This document shows positions 45,041-55,751 of a DNA stretch of 64,000 nucleotides, one piece after another. The DNA is taken from contig CM074764.1 in the NCBI GenBank assembly GCA_037355855.1, positions 2,480,001-2,544,000 of the forward strand, given 5' to 3'. Source of the stretch: Pseudo-nitzschia pungens. Its lineage: Eukaryota; Bacillariophyta; Bacillariophyceae; Bacillariales; Bacillariaceae. Within the stretch, counting starts at the first letter, position 1; every line of letters starts with the position of its first letter. The notes below the pieces were generated by a model, which was given only the letters and a program-made list of their open reading frames with translations, was not told the origin of the DNA and did no database searches. Made by a program: the position numbers and the translations under genes.

Positions 45041-45152
45041 GTTGCTTGTTGGAGGTACAAGGTGTCTCTTTTGTTGAGGATAAGGGGGGTTTGGTTTGAA
45101 TTCAGTACTGAGTTCTACTGTTTCTACTGTAAAGCACAAACAGTAATTACTG

Positions 45153-45457
45153 TGTTACGGTCTAGAGTAGAATTTCGGAGTAGTATGAAAATTGTGAATG
45201 TTTAGATACTTTACGGAATATTGTTACGCGAATTGAGAATGTAAACATATAAAAATTGAGGTCGCGAGCATAGCCACATTTTGGCATGCTCTTGCCATAA
45301 ATGTTGATTCATTGTTGGTTCCCACGATTAGGCATATATCATCTTCTGTGACTCAACCGAAACGTATTCATGATTGGATATACAATATTCGATTCCCATA
45401 TGGGATTCGGTTAATTATTCAATCGTGACTGCTAGCTACGCTAGCTAGCCCGTCACA
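45153..45457 (-). repeat. 5' LTR of element E
   Basis: 305 bp. Downstream on the minus strand is CAGTAATTACTGTTTGTGC, the same palindrome as after the D and F LTRs. Confidence 0.93.
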
Positions 45458-45462
45458 GGTGG

Positions 45463-46430
45463 AGCCTTAAGCGATCTGTACTTAGCGGCTTTGGGGCTTG
45501 GGTCAAGAAACAGTAGGACCATAAGCGAAAACACTTATGGTCCAGCAGGGCAGTAGACTTGAAAACAGATGACATTTATACTGTACACCTGAGAGGTATA
45601 TGTAGGTGGTGGAGCCTTAACCAAACTGTACTTAGTGGCTTTGGGGCTTATATCACGAAACAGTAGGACCATAAGCGAAAACACTTATGGTCCAGCAGGG
45701 CAGTAGACTTGGAAACAGATGACATTTGTACAGTACATTTGGGAGGTATATGTAGGTAGTCAAGCCATAAGCGAGCTGTACTTAGCGACTTTGGGGCTTG
45801 GGTCAGAAAACAGTAGGACCATAAGTGAAAACACTTATAGTCCAGCAGGGCAATGGACTTGAAAACAGATGACAGCTGGAATTTCTTGTAGAAAGATTCC
45901 TACAGTGGAAGGGGCTGTTCGTGAACTTCGACTTGAAAAGATGTAAGAGGACTCAGCAAGGAACTTCGAAGAATGTAGAACATTAAGTGAGAATCACTTA
46001 AGCAGCTTGGAAACAGTGTAGAACATTAAGTATGATATACTTAAAGGCCTGGGGGGTTGGAGCTTGGAAACAGATCGAAGCAGAAATACATCGAAAATTG
46101 GAAACAGATCCAAATCGTTGTAGCTGTAGAATCTGTACTGGAATTGCTGTAGAAAATTATGTGTCCGTTTTGGTGCTGCTGCTGCTGCTGCTGTTGCGGA
46201 TCGATCGTTGAGTGGTGAATAGGCAACCAACTCAACCAAACAAAGCAACGAGCAACGGAACAAATAGCAGAATCAAAGAGGCGAGGTTGCTGTTAGTATG
46301 TGTAGGTCCTGGAGTTGTGATTGGGGGTGTAGAAGGGAGCGAGATATCGCATTGTAAATGTGTGTAGAAATCTACGTATTTTTATTACTGGAACATCGGA
46401 ACGTCGGACAAAATGCGCTTCGCGCAGATT
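45463..46430 (-). other. Retroposon 5' region and right block of 150-bp repeats
   Basis: 45463-45890 holds the rest of the interrupted 150-bp unit and two more. 45890-46430 is the unique 5' part, with a CAG-repeat run (46172-46195) and the start AATCTGCGCGAAGCGC at 46430. No gene seen. The 46060-46430 part resembles 63781-64000 and 53713-53815 in reverse. Confidence 0.75.
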
Positions 46431-47795
46431 GTCCCCAAGCAAGATGAAGAACTGTTTTTAGCAGAGTTCCCTAATCTATTCCAACACTTATGCAATGACG
46501 CAGATCAGGAATTATACTCCTGTTTGCTGAACAACAAGTGTCTAGTCAATCTACCAAACAACCAAGACATGGAATGCCCGGTTAACTATACCAAGATATA
46601 CCTCCATCAGCAAAAGGACCCGACTATCAAGTTCAAGATTCAATCCAAGGCATTCTTCTACCAAGAATTGCAAGGCAATAACATCCTTTGCTATGCCAAC
46701 CAATCCAATCCAGATAATTGGAGAATTTATATACCAAGCTCTCTCACAAATGATACCATCAAATGGTACCATCTCCTATTGGGTCATTGTGGATCCACCA
46801 GATTATATAAGACTATCTCCGCTCGATTCTATGCAGACAACCTGTCCAACCTATGCAAGTCCTACATTTGCCCTGATGATTGCATCCAATACAAGAGCAG
46901 GCAAGCCAAATATGGAAAGCTTCCTCCCAAAGAAGCCCCCGTATCTCCCTTCGATGAAGTCCACGTTGATCTTATAGGCCCTTGGAAAATCACAGCTCAA
47001 AACAAGATCTACAACTTCAAGGCCCTCACCTGCATTGATCCAGTTACCAACCTACTTGAAATCATTCGGATCAGAGACAAGTCTTCTCAGCATGTCTCTG
47101 ATCAATTCAAGAACTGCTGGCTCTCAAGATATCCTAGACCAAACAGATGCATCCATGACAATGGTGGTGAGTTCCTAGGGGCTGAATTCCAACTCACTCT
47201 CAAGCAGTATGGAGTCCAATCAGTCCCCACTACAGTGAAGAATCCACAAGCTAATGCCATCTGTGAGCGAGTACATCACACAGTGGCTGATATCCTACGC
47301 GTTCTAGTGCATGTTAATCCTCCACAAGCCAACGCCAGAGCCACTCAACTCATGGACAATGCCCTAGCCACATGCATGCATGCCTCTCGATGTGCAGTCA
47401 GCACCTCCTTACAAGCCTCTCCAGGATCCCTGGTCTTCAACAGGGACATGATGATAGATTTGCCATTAACCTCCAATCTGTTGGCACTCAAACAGCTCAG
47501 ACAACAGGGAATCAACAAGGCACTGCTCCAGGACAATGCAAAGAGAATAGAACATACCTTCCAGATCAATGACAAGGTATGGCTGCAGGAGCCGGATCCG
47601 GATAAGCTACAGCCTAGAAGAACAGGACCCTTCCTTATCATACAAGTCAATGAGAATGGTACAGTCAAATTGCAGAAAGCCCCTTCAGTAGCTGAAACAG
47701 TGAACATCCGGAAGCTAACTCCTTACAAAGAACCGGAATCGGAGTCGGAACAGTCAAACGAGTCGGAGTCACCGGCGATCCACTGGTCAACTTGA
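46431..47795 (+). pseudogene. type-1 gypsy pol, element D, part 2 (integrase)
   Basis: It resumes D's pol at VPKQDEELFLAEFPNLF after the duplicated target. The zinc domain shows HLLLGHCGSTRL and CPDDC. The catalytic core shows VHVDLIGPW (first Asp), HDNGGEF (second Asp) and NPQANAICERVHH (Glu). A C-terminal domain and an acidic tail end SPAIHWST. No lesion here. It inserts the DNA copy into the genome. The apparent start before 46431 is retroposon sequence. Confidence 0.93.
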
Positions 47796-47824
47796 AGCAG
47801 GCTTCGTCTGATCATGAGGCACTA

Positions 47825-48086
47825 TGTGACATGCTAGCGTAGGCAAGCATGAATCACGATTAAATAATTAACCGAATCCCATATATGAGCTGACCGGTGT
47901 TTGAATACAAATATTCAAACTGTACACTGGATGCTCCAGCAATGCATGTGTGCCGGTATTCAAATAGTAGCAAGGCACGCTCATGTGTATTCAAACGGTC
48001 ACACGAAAACTGAAATACTCTCTTAAGAGTTAACGATTAGTAACAATTTTCATACTACTCCAATTTTTCTACTTTAGAGTGTAACA
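47825..48086 (+). repeat. 3' LTR of element D
   Basis: 262 bp, TGTGACATGCTAGCG to GAGTGTAACA, followed by the duplicated ACAAG and LINE-3. About ten differences from the 5' LTR. Confidence 0.92.
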
Positions 48087-48960
48087 ACAAGCACGTGTGG
48101 AAGTTCTTTTCTGTTCACCCTGTGAGCTTGGTTGAAGACTTCCCAGATCTTCCTCTGCTCCGTTCCAATGACTGCTACCTCATGCAAGCCTTTGTCAAAG
48201 CTGGCTTCAGAGGTGCTGACTTGTCCCTCTTGAATCACATTCGAATGTCCCTCAAGGCTATTTCCCTTGCTGATATTTGTACTCCAGATGGGACACAGCT
48301 CACTCCCATGGCTTTCCAGCTGACATCCTCCAACCACTTGCGAGATCATCTTGACTGGCCTAGATGTCCTCCACCTTGGCCTCCAGCAGCACAGTGCCTA
48401 TGGATCAAGGCTCTTCAGACCTGTTTTCTTCCCCCCTGTCCACCCCCTGCAGCCAGGGCACTGGCTCCTTCTTTTCACCTTGGGCATTGGCTCTCTCCTC
48501 AGACAGCTTCTCTTTGGCCTTGGTTTTTGTCTCCATCTACCAACGGAATATTCTCCAAAACTTCTACTGGTTGGAATGTGGGCACCTCCCAACGCAGGGG
48601 CAGATACAGGGTCACTTCTGAAATCCTTTCTGATAAACCAGCCTGTGCCAATGTGCTTGTCTCCCCTGTGATCTGTGGCCAAGTTGTACGTGTGGTTGGG
48701 TCCTCTGCCTTTGTTTCTGCACCTCCTGACATGGATCCTCTGGAGTATAATCCATTTGATTCTCTTCCAGCCTCCCCTGCAGATGCCTTTGATGCACTCT
48801 GTGAGTCTCCAAGGGTACTTCTCCAAAATATTCCCTACCACAGGTTGGCTGTCAGCCCCTTGTTGATGCTATTGAGAGTGGTACTGCCAGTGCTGTATGT
48901 GATGGTTCTTTTGATCTGGATCTTCTCAGATGAACTTCTGCCTTCCTCCTGTCACCCAAT
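48087..48960 (+). pseudogene. LINE-3, part 2: RT tail to RNase H start
   Basis: It joins part 1 as CWYK|HVWKFFSVHPVSLVED when one ACAAG copy is removed. It runs through MAFQLTSSNHLRDHLDWPRCP to the beginning of RNase H (DGSFDLD), with a frameshift near 48830 and a TGA for Gly after DLLR. It stops at about CACCCAAT, where LINE-2's (ATT)n tail begins. Confidence 0.85.
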
Positions 48961-51900
48961 AATAATAATAATATACGTATTTAAATAACTTTAATCACCA
49001 AAGGTGAAACTAAATTACCCAGTCTGTAACCAGACTTTAATGTCGCCTCCATCAGAGAGTCAGGACCCCAAGTGGTAGAACGACAAATTTTTCAAACAAA
49101 CCTTGAACATCAAGCAGGGAAAAAGACAAGAACAAGTCCCACAAAATAGGGACTTGAGAGAAAATGAGATGGGAAGAAAGATAGTGGGATAAAATCCAGT
49201 ATCAAAAGGTAGGGGACAGGATGAGGAGCAGGGACAGAGGACAAAACCAAGGTACAAAGTGGGATCAACCCTAAGGTCCAGTAAGCCAGACGCGTAGGAG
49301 AGCAGCCTCTCGTTGGTATGGCTGCATTGGGGGGGCAGGTGCTGCATACTGCTTCCTGGCAAGGTGGATGGTTGCAAGCCACTGCCGCTTGGCAGTCAGG
49401 GTGTAACCTTGTAGGACTTGGAAAGGGGTTTGTAAAAGGGAGTGTGACTGGGGAAGTGCACCAGCTGCACCAATGGCCAATTCAGAGGAAATGGAAGCAT
49501 CAAGATATTGGTGTTGTTCAGCATCAAGGGTTCCCCCAGGACCATGGAGTCGTTCATTCTGGTAAGTCCAAAGATCCCAGGAGGTAAGAAAGAACTGATG
49601 GATGATAGCTGTAGCCCAACATCTGGGGGAGCGCTTGCTTCCAATGTGGGAGTAGTAGTCAGCCTGGATTTGAAACCAGCAAGGATACCACCTACCAAGA
49701 ATCCAGTTGTGCCAACCAATAGTCCTCTGTGCCCTGACAGCAGAAGACAATTGCAATGGAGTAAGATGAGGGATAGATGTGCTGGCCCTTCCTAACCATG
49801 GTGAGAAGATCCACAATGGCAGCAACCAATGATGGATCAGTCTGCTCAACTGCAAGCCTCTGCTGCAGGGGTCCCTTGAAGGCAGACACACTATGCGTGA
49901 CAGCCCCAGGATCCTTGCAAGAGAGCACATGAGACACCTTCTTGTTGTCTGCATCACACAATGGGCACCTGGAGTGATCCTGATACTGGTAGTGAAGTAG
50001 TTGGTTGCCAACACCAATACTGCCAGAAGCAAACTTGACAAACCACCTTTGCATGCCAGGAGGGAGACGTTTGAAAGCAGACAGGTGGGCACACCAATGG
50101 ATGGAACTCAAAACAGGTTGTGGAATGGGTATATCATGATGGGTCTGCCAATATTGAAGAAGAGGAGGACCAGAAATGGCAACATGCAAAGCATTCTGAT
50201 CAAACCTTGAACACTTGCATCCATTTAGAGACAAAGCCCAAGGCTCAAAAACAAGTCTGGGATAGTGATGGGCAGAAGCTCTATGGACAGAGAGAAATGC
50301 CTTGGCCACGCTGTCAATCTGATGATTGCGAAGGGCCCACCAATCAAGAAAGAGTCCAGCTTGATGTCCCTGAACCCACTGAAAGTGCACAGAAATTGGC
50401 AGGGCAGAAATCATGTTCCTGATGACATAGACATAATCAAAAGACTTCTGGGAAATAACCAAAGGCCAAGATCCCTGAGCCTGTTTGAGAGCTGTGTCAC
50501 CATCCAGGGCAATGGTGATAGAGCCAAAAGCAATATCAAAAAGACTCACCAGAGCAGTGCAACAGGTGAGAACCCCAATGATGCCTGCCAGTTCACTCCT
50601 GTAGGAGGACTGATCCTCAGGGGATCCACTGACAAAATTACAGCCAGTGAGGAACAATGAAGCAGACTTGGTGGAGGTATTGGGTGACAGGATGAAAGCA
50701 GAAGTACCTCTGAGAAGGTCCGGATCAAATGAACCATCACATACAGCACTGGCAGTACCACTCTCAATAGCATCAACAAGGGGCTGACAGCCAACCTGTG
50801 GTAGGGAATAGTTGTGGAGAAGTACCCTTGGAGACTCACAGAGTGCATCAAAGGCATCTGCAGGGGAGTCTGGAAGAGAATCAAATGGATTGTACTCCAG
50901 AGGATCCATGTCAGGAGGTTCAGAAACAAAGGCTGAGGACCCAACAACACGTACAACTTGGCCAAAGATAACAGGGCAGACAAGCACATCAGCACAGGCT
51001 GGTTTATCAGAAATGATTTCAGAAGTGACCCTGTATCTGCCCCTGCCTTGGGAGGTGCTCACATTCCAACCAGCAGAAGTTTTGGAGAATATTCTGTTGG
51101 TGGATAAAGACAAAAACCAAGGCCAAAGAGAAGCTGTCTGGGGAGAGAGCCAATGCCCAAGGTGAAAAGAAGGAGTCAATGCCCTGGCTGCAGGGGGTGG
51201 ACACGGAGGAAGAAAACAGGTCTGAAGCGCCTTGACCCACATGCGCTGAGCTGCTGGAGGCCAAGGTGGGGGAGGACATCTAGGCCAGTCAAGATGATCT
51301 CTCAAGTAGTTGGAGGATGTCAGCTGGAAAGCCATGGGGGTAAGCCTTGTCCCATCTGGAGTACAAATATCAGCAAGGGAAATAGCCTTGAGGGACATTC
51401 GAATGTGATTCAAGAGGGACAAGTCAGCACCTCTGAAGCCAGCATTGACAAAGGCCTGCATGAGATAACAGTCATTGGAACGTAGCAGAGGAAGATCTGG
51501 GAAGGCTTCAACCAAGCTCACAGGGTGGACAGAGAAGAATTTCCACACATGTTTGTACCAGCAAGGAGTGACGTATGAAGCAAAAGGATGATAGGGTGTG
51601 ACACCAAGATGAAGAGGGAATCCAAGTTCAAGCCGGAGAGCCTCAGCAGTTAGCCTGAGAATCCGACCAGTTTGGGAGGACCTGACAGATTCCTGAAAGA
51701 GAGTGGCAATATGACTGAACTCTTGGAGGAGGTATGGATGAATGAAACCAAAGCCTTGATAGAGGGAAGGACCATAGAATACATGTCTGGGAAATGTCCG
51801 TGACATCCCTGCTTTATTCAGCACAGGAACAAGAGCTGGGTGAATAATCTTAGTCCAGGTAGCCTCATCAAGTTGAGTGACAGGCATGGGATATTCAACA

Positions 51901-53712
51901 GACTTCATGAAAGAATACTTGAAGGTGTAGAGGGAGGCTCTCTTCTCACACTTGGAAGCCTTGAGTTGAGACCCAAAAGACTGAGACTGGGACTTCATAT
52001 GAGCAATCTGGGCTTCCTCATTGCCATCCATGGAGATAAAAACCCCAAGGGTCTTGTCAGCATGGTCTACTTCAAACCGATCCAGGGTAGCTCGATTGCC
52101 ATTTTTGTCAGCAACAGAGAAGTCACCAGGCATGTCAGCAATTGAGCGATAGTCCCAACCGGATCCATTCCATTTGAAATCAATCAAATAACAGAAGGAT
52201 TTGGCAGGTTCAATAGCACCACCAGTGGCAATAATCCCACCAGCCCATCGGTCAAGAGCTTCCTGAAAGTCAACAGCCAAGTCCTCACCAGAGGTTGAGG
52301 AATCAGAGCCAGCACAAAACAAATCTGTGTCATCCACAAAAGCAAAACCCACAAGAGAAACCAGTTGCAGTGACAATGAAGTGACAAGATGGACACCATG
52401 CCCAGCCTGTTGCATCATTTGGAAGACAATTGTTGACACCAAAGCCCAAAGAGTTGGACCAATACCATTGCCTTGGCCACAACCACTGAGAGGAACAGGT
52501 TCATCACCATACACAGGGCCGGACCGACCAAAACCAGTTTTGATGTGGTGCTTGGCACGTTGCAGAGTAGACAAAAGAACCTCACACACATGAGCAGGAA
52601 CCCCAAAGCTCTGAAGAGTGAGACCTGCAATGGGATGAGATATCCTATCATAACAGCCCTTGGCATCATTCATAGCAACAGCACCAGATCTGCGCTTCTG
52701 CCGCAACACATCACATATGAGCTTCTTGTTCAGGCAGGTGTTGATGGCCTTGTGGTGTTTCCTGCTACCATGTTGATCAACTGCCACTGCATTGGCAAGT
52801 TCAGCATGGGCAAGAATGCGTCTGCCAATCATCTTGTTGTTGATTTGGAACTCAGGAGACATCAACTGGATAAGCCTCATTTTATCCACTCTATATTCAC
52901 CAGGTTTCTTGAAGATCTCAACATCAGTGATGACCTGCCAAGCAGAAGGAGAGAAGCCAACAATCAATGGGACGGATCTCAGGAGAGTGTCAAACTTGTT
53001 CAACTGGGAATCAAGGGCAAAAGCCTTGTAGTGTGCAAAGCTCAAACAAGAAGGTTCACTGGCTGTGCGTTCCCTCTGGCATTTCCAGGCAGCAGCATTG
53101 TCAGCCGGACACACTGAATAGTCAAAGGGGGGCAAACTCAGTATAGAGTCAGGGACTTTGAGACAGGAAAGAAATTAAGAAAGGTACTTGTCAGTGGCAG
53201 GAGGAGGATTATATGTGCCATCAAGAACTTGAGCAGAAGCATGGGCTGTGCCTAGGTATCCAAAATCTTGAATGAAGGAGGGATTCATGGAAGGAGTGCC
53301 AAGACATTGTTGCTGACGCCTGACATTGGATTCAGCCATAGCTGGTACCATAGTAGACTGGGACTCCAAGACCTGTTCAACACCATCATGGCCAACTGCA
53401 ATAGCTCTCAAGACAGCTGACTTGTTGACACGTCCCCGAATAGACCTAGCAACAAGGCCAAGCTCTCGTTGAAGCCGTTCCCTGCGCATCCTGGCACGAA
53501 TCTGGGAAGCACTCTGGTTGTGAGGCTTGCCTTCAGCAAGAAGCGCATCCACCAGGCCTTGATTGAAGGAGTCTCTCCATGAGGGGGCCAATTTCTTCAC
53601 TGCCCGGTATTGCCTGTAAGCTTGTTTCAGATGGAGGAGAGCACTGGAAAGATTACTGTGTTCTCCTTTGTAGAGAGAAAGCTTGCAGGCAACCTTTTCA
53701 AAACAGTATGAC
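48961..53712 (-). mobile_element. LINE-2: 5'-truncated non-LTR retrotransposon
   Basis: Minus strand. The 3' end at about 48961 is an ATT-repeat tail, then a 3' UTR to about 49265, then RNase H and RT. The 5' end at 53712 lacks the endonuclease and ORF1. No target duplication was found, because the sequence right of 53712 is the head of another retroposon. Confidence 0.85.
49271..53712 (-). pseudogene. LINE ORF2: RT-RNase H-zinc finger, one stop and one frameshift
   Basis: From the 5' side it has the RT N-terminal extension (WRDSFNQGLVDALLAEGK) and a TAA at 53174-53172 where LINE-1 has Glu (LS-E-FLSCL). Then a 1147-codon frame carries the RT (NDAKGCYDRISH, SGCGQGNGIGPTLW, FVDDTDLFC). RNase H follows with VCDGSFD, YRSELAGI, ALDGDTAL and VQGHQAG. 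The zf-RVT type finger CPLCD-x7-HVLSC comes next. Near 49790 a frameshift leads to the C-terminal domain (AQRTIGWHNWILGRW, LWTYQNERLHG) ending at 49271. The EN-RT-RNase H layout points to an I/Tad-like LINE group. Confidence 0.88.
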
Positions 53713-53815
53713 TACAATTTTGCAACGCGTATTTTGTCCGACGTTCGGATGTTCCAGTACTTAAAACACGTAGATTTCTACACAACTTTCCCCTTTGATA
53801 TCTCCCTCACTTCTA
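53713..53815 (+). mobile_element. Retroposon 5' end (second copy), interrupted by copia
   Basis: TATTTTGTCCGACGTTCGGA and the following CAGTA, ACGTAGATTTCTACACA match the reverse complement of 46340-46425, the head of the D-inserted retroposon. It continues at 63781 after the copia element and runs out of the window. Confidence 0.75.
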
Positions 53816-54748
53816 TGAAGATATCCAGTGTGCTACCATCTGTGCTAAGGCTCCTGTGTAGGAGAATGTACTGGAGCTACAGTCAGCAGCCTCCAGCAGT
53901 AACTGACTAACAGGTGCTGGGCTGAGTGCTAGAGCTGTGTGCTAATTGCTAGCATACAGGCTCAGCAACAGGCTTAGCAACAGGCTTAGCAACAGGCTTA
54001 GCAACAGGCTTAGCAGCAGGCTTAGCAGCAGGCTTAGCAGCAGGCTTAGCAGCAGACCTATCCTGTCTAGTATTGCTAGCAGAGCTTACTAGGGCCGCCG
54101 CGTACGATTTGTACCAATCGTACGTACCCCGAATAAAGCACCTTTTCAGGGTGTAGCTAAATGCTACAGGGTTAGGGTTGCTAAGGCTGCGAGATACTGA
54201 AAGATGCTAGCCTACCATGATACCATGCTAAGATACGATGCTACCGCCGGGGTCGGGTCATTGGTGTATAATGTGTACCATGACCGCATACCCGGCCCAA
54301 ACAGTTACCCAACGCGCTAGCACACGATTCGGTCTAATTAATCGGAGATACGCTACGATACTCCGATACGCTACCCGTAGAATACAGTACCAGAGCTACG
54401 GAGCGCTGTTATTATACGAGTTAGCGAGTTAGCGAATCGATGTCACGATACAAGAGCTGAGCGCTTTGGCTCAGCTCCCTTTATTCACTCTTTATATTTC
54501 ACTCTAAATTAAATGCCTATCATGCCCTCCCCTTTCGATCGATTCCGATGTACCTCTAGGGAAGTACCTTGTAGTAACTAAGTGTATGCAATAAGACCTT
54601 GAACAGTCCGCTGTAGTCTCACCCTTTGCCAGGGATGTACGCGTTATTATTCTTAAGGCTTTTCCTTATTTACAGACCAGTACGAGTCGAACTTATCTAC
54701 AAGCCGATCAAGTTCCCCGAAGACCGCTGACGAGCGGATATCAACACA
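53816..54748 (+). repeat. 5' LTR of copia element
   Basis: It starts TGAAGATATCCAGTGTG and ends GCGGATATCAACACA, with GATATC at both ends. It contains a tandem 12-bp repeat CAGGCTTAGCAR (53958-54057) and a TTTATATTTCACTC stretch at 54490. The exact 3' border is uncertain by two to three bases. Confidence 0.92.
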
Positions 54749-55751
54749 GTTTATCAGACCCACCGCTTGACCCACTACGAACCGGGACGCCGGCTAGAGC
54801 GTGTGATGAAACCCAGCTGGCTGATCACCACTGGCATCCATGCCTACACTTGGATGTAAAACATCAGCTTATTGGACCTACAGCTGACATCCCTGATGTT
54901 AATGGGGAGCCCTTCCCCAGACCCGCGAACCGACCGGAGTCCGCACATCCACCTCTGCGGACCTATTGATATTCATATTCAGTAGCTGAGCGTCATGGTG
55001 GCTCCATGGAGGCTCAGTCCAGTGGGGAAGGAGCAGATGGACGTGGAGAAAGCAGCGTCCATGATTCCCTGTTATTTTACAGGATTCAAGGGGACGTTTG
55101 CCGGGGATGGGACAACACTGGAAGAAGAATTTTCGTGGAGACAGACCACCACGGACTTTCCAGTGAGAACAGTTATATCCAACAGAACAATGGACATGAC
55201 GTCAGTCCCATCCGAAACAACGAGGCGCAGACAACCTTGAACCTGCTATACCATCGATTTTGATTTTAGCCAAGGGAATTTGGAATCAGACAAGCCAAGA
55301 ACCCTGAGATCTGTCATATCTCAGAATCAAATCGATTGGTCCAGAGCAGAAAGACCGATAGAATTCTTCTTTTTTGGTCGTAACCAACCATCGGATCGGA
55401 AATCATCGATGTGGATACCTTTTTTTCTTCTTTCGGAATTGTCGACACGGAACAACCGACAACCCACTGTCGACACGGAACAATCGACAACCCACTGTCG
55501 ATACGGAACAATCAACAGAATCGATTTGAATGTTCTTGTTCTTCTTTTCGAATGACGGCAACACGGAAACTGTTGACACGAAACGCTGACGTGATACCTT
55601 TCTTGACACCTTTTTTTTGGTTGTCATCGATATCGATGCAGACCTTCGATCAACAACTTGGGTGGAAACAGTCCCCACCACAAAAGAATTTGGTTCAGAA
55701 AACCGAAGCAAGTTAGTTACTCAGAGCAAGTCAAGTCAAGTCAAGTCAACC
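54749..55751 (+). other. Copia leader with possible primer-binding site
   Basis: TTTATCAGACC next to the LTR resembles the initiator-Met primer site of copia elements (TATCAGAGC core), with mismatches. 55430-55515 has about three copies of a 27-bp unit with CGACACGGAACAAYCGACAA. A weak upstream frame precedes gag. No separate gene called. Confidence 0.6.

Larger units (their letters stand above)
39713..45457 (-). mobile_element. Element E: full-length type-1 gypsy, minus strand
   Basis: 5745 bp with two near-identical LTRs and the 5-bp duplication GGTGG (39708-39712, 45458-45462). It lies within a 150-bp repeat of the retroposon. Gag is intact. Pol has two UGA codons in place of AGA-type Arg codons and one 1-base insertion. 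Recent by LTR identity. Confidence 0.95.
38646..46430 (-). mobile_element. LINE-tailed non-autonomous retroposon, about 2.0 kb, inserted in D
   Basis: A 21-bp target duplication (38625-38645 and 46431-46451, starting GTCCCCAAGC) bounds it, with perfect identity by eye. On the minus strand its 5' end is at 46430 and its 3' end is an (ATT)n tail at 38646-38658. The last about 200 bp match the 3' UTR of LINE-2 (GTCTGGTTACAGACTG, the GTTCTAC word). The 5' end matches 53713-53815 and 63781-64000. Inside are 150-bp tandem repeats and no RT. Element E (39713-45457) is inserted in one repeat unit. Own length without E is about 2035 bp. Confidence 0.85.
34631..48086 (+). mobile_element. Element D: type-1 gypsy inserted in LINE-3, itself interrupted
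   Basis: Both LTRs (262 bp) and the 5-bp duplication ACAAG (34626-34630, 48087-48091) are present. Gag and pol are almost complete. Pol is split at 38645/46431 by a retroposon with 21-bp target duplication. The LTRs differ at roughly ten positions by eye, so D is older than E. Confidence 0.92.

Noticed and set aside
39320..45890. Possible CRISPR array from regularly repeated units
   Set aside because: Units are tandem with no unique spacers, in a eukaryotic retroposon.
54238..54432. A 64-codon frame present in both copia LTRs (also 63270-63464)
   Set aside because: Duplicated only because the LTR is duplicated. No domain and no supporting context.
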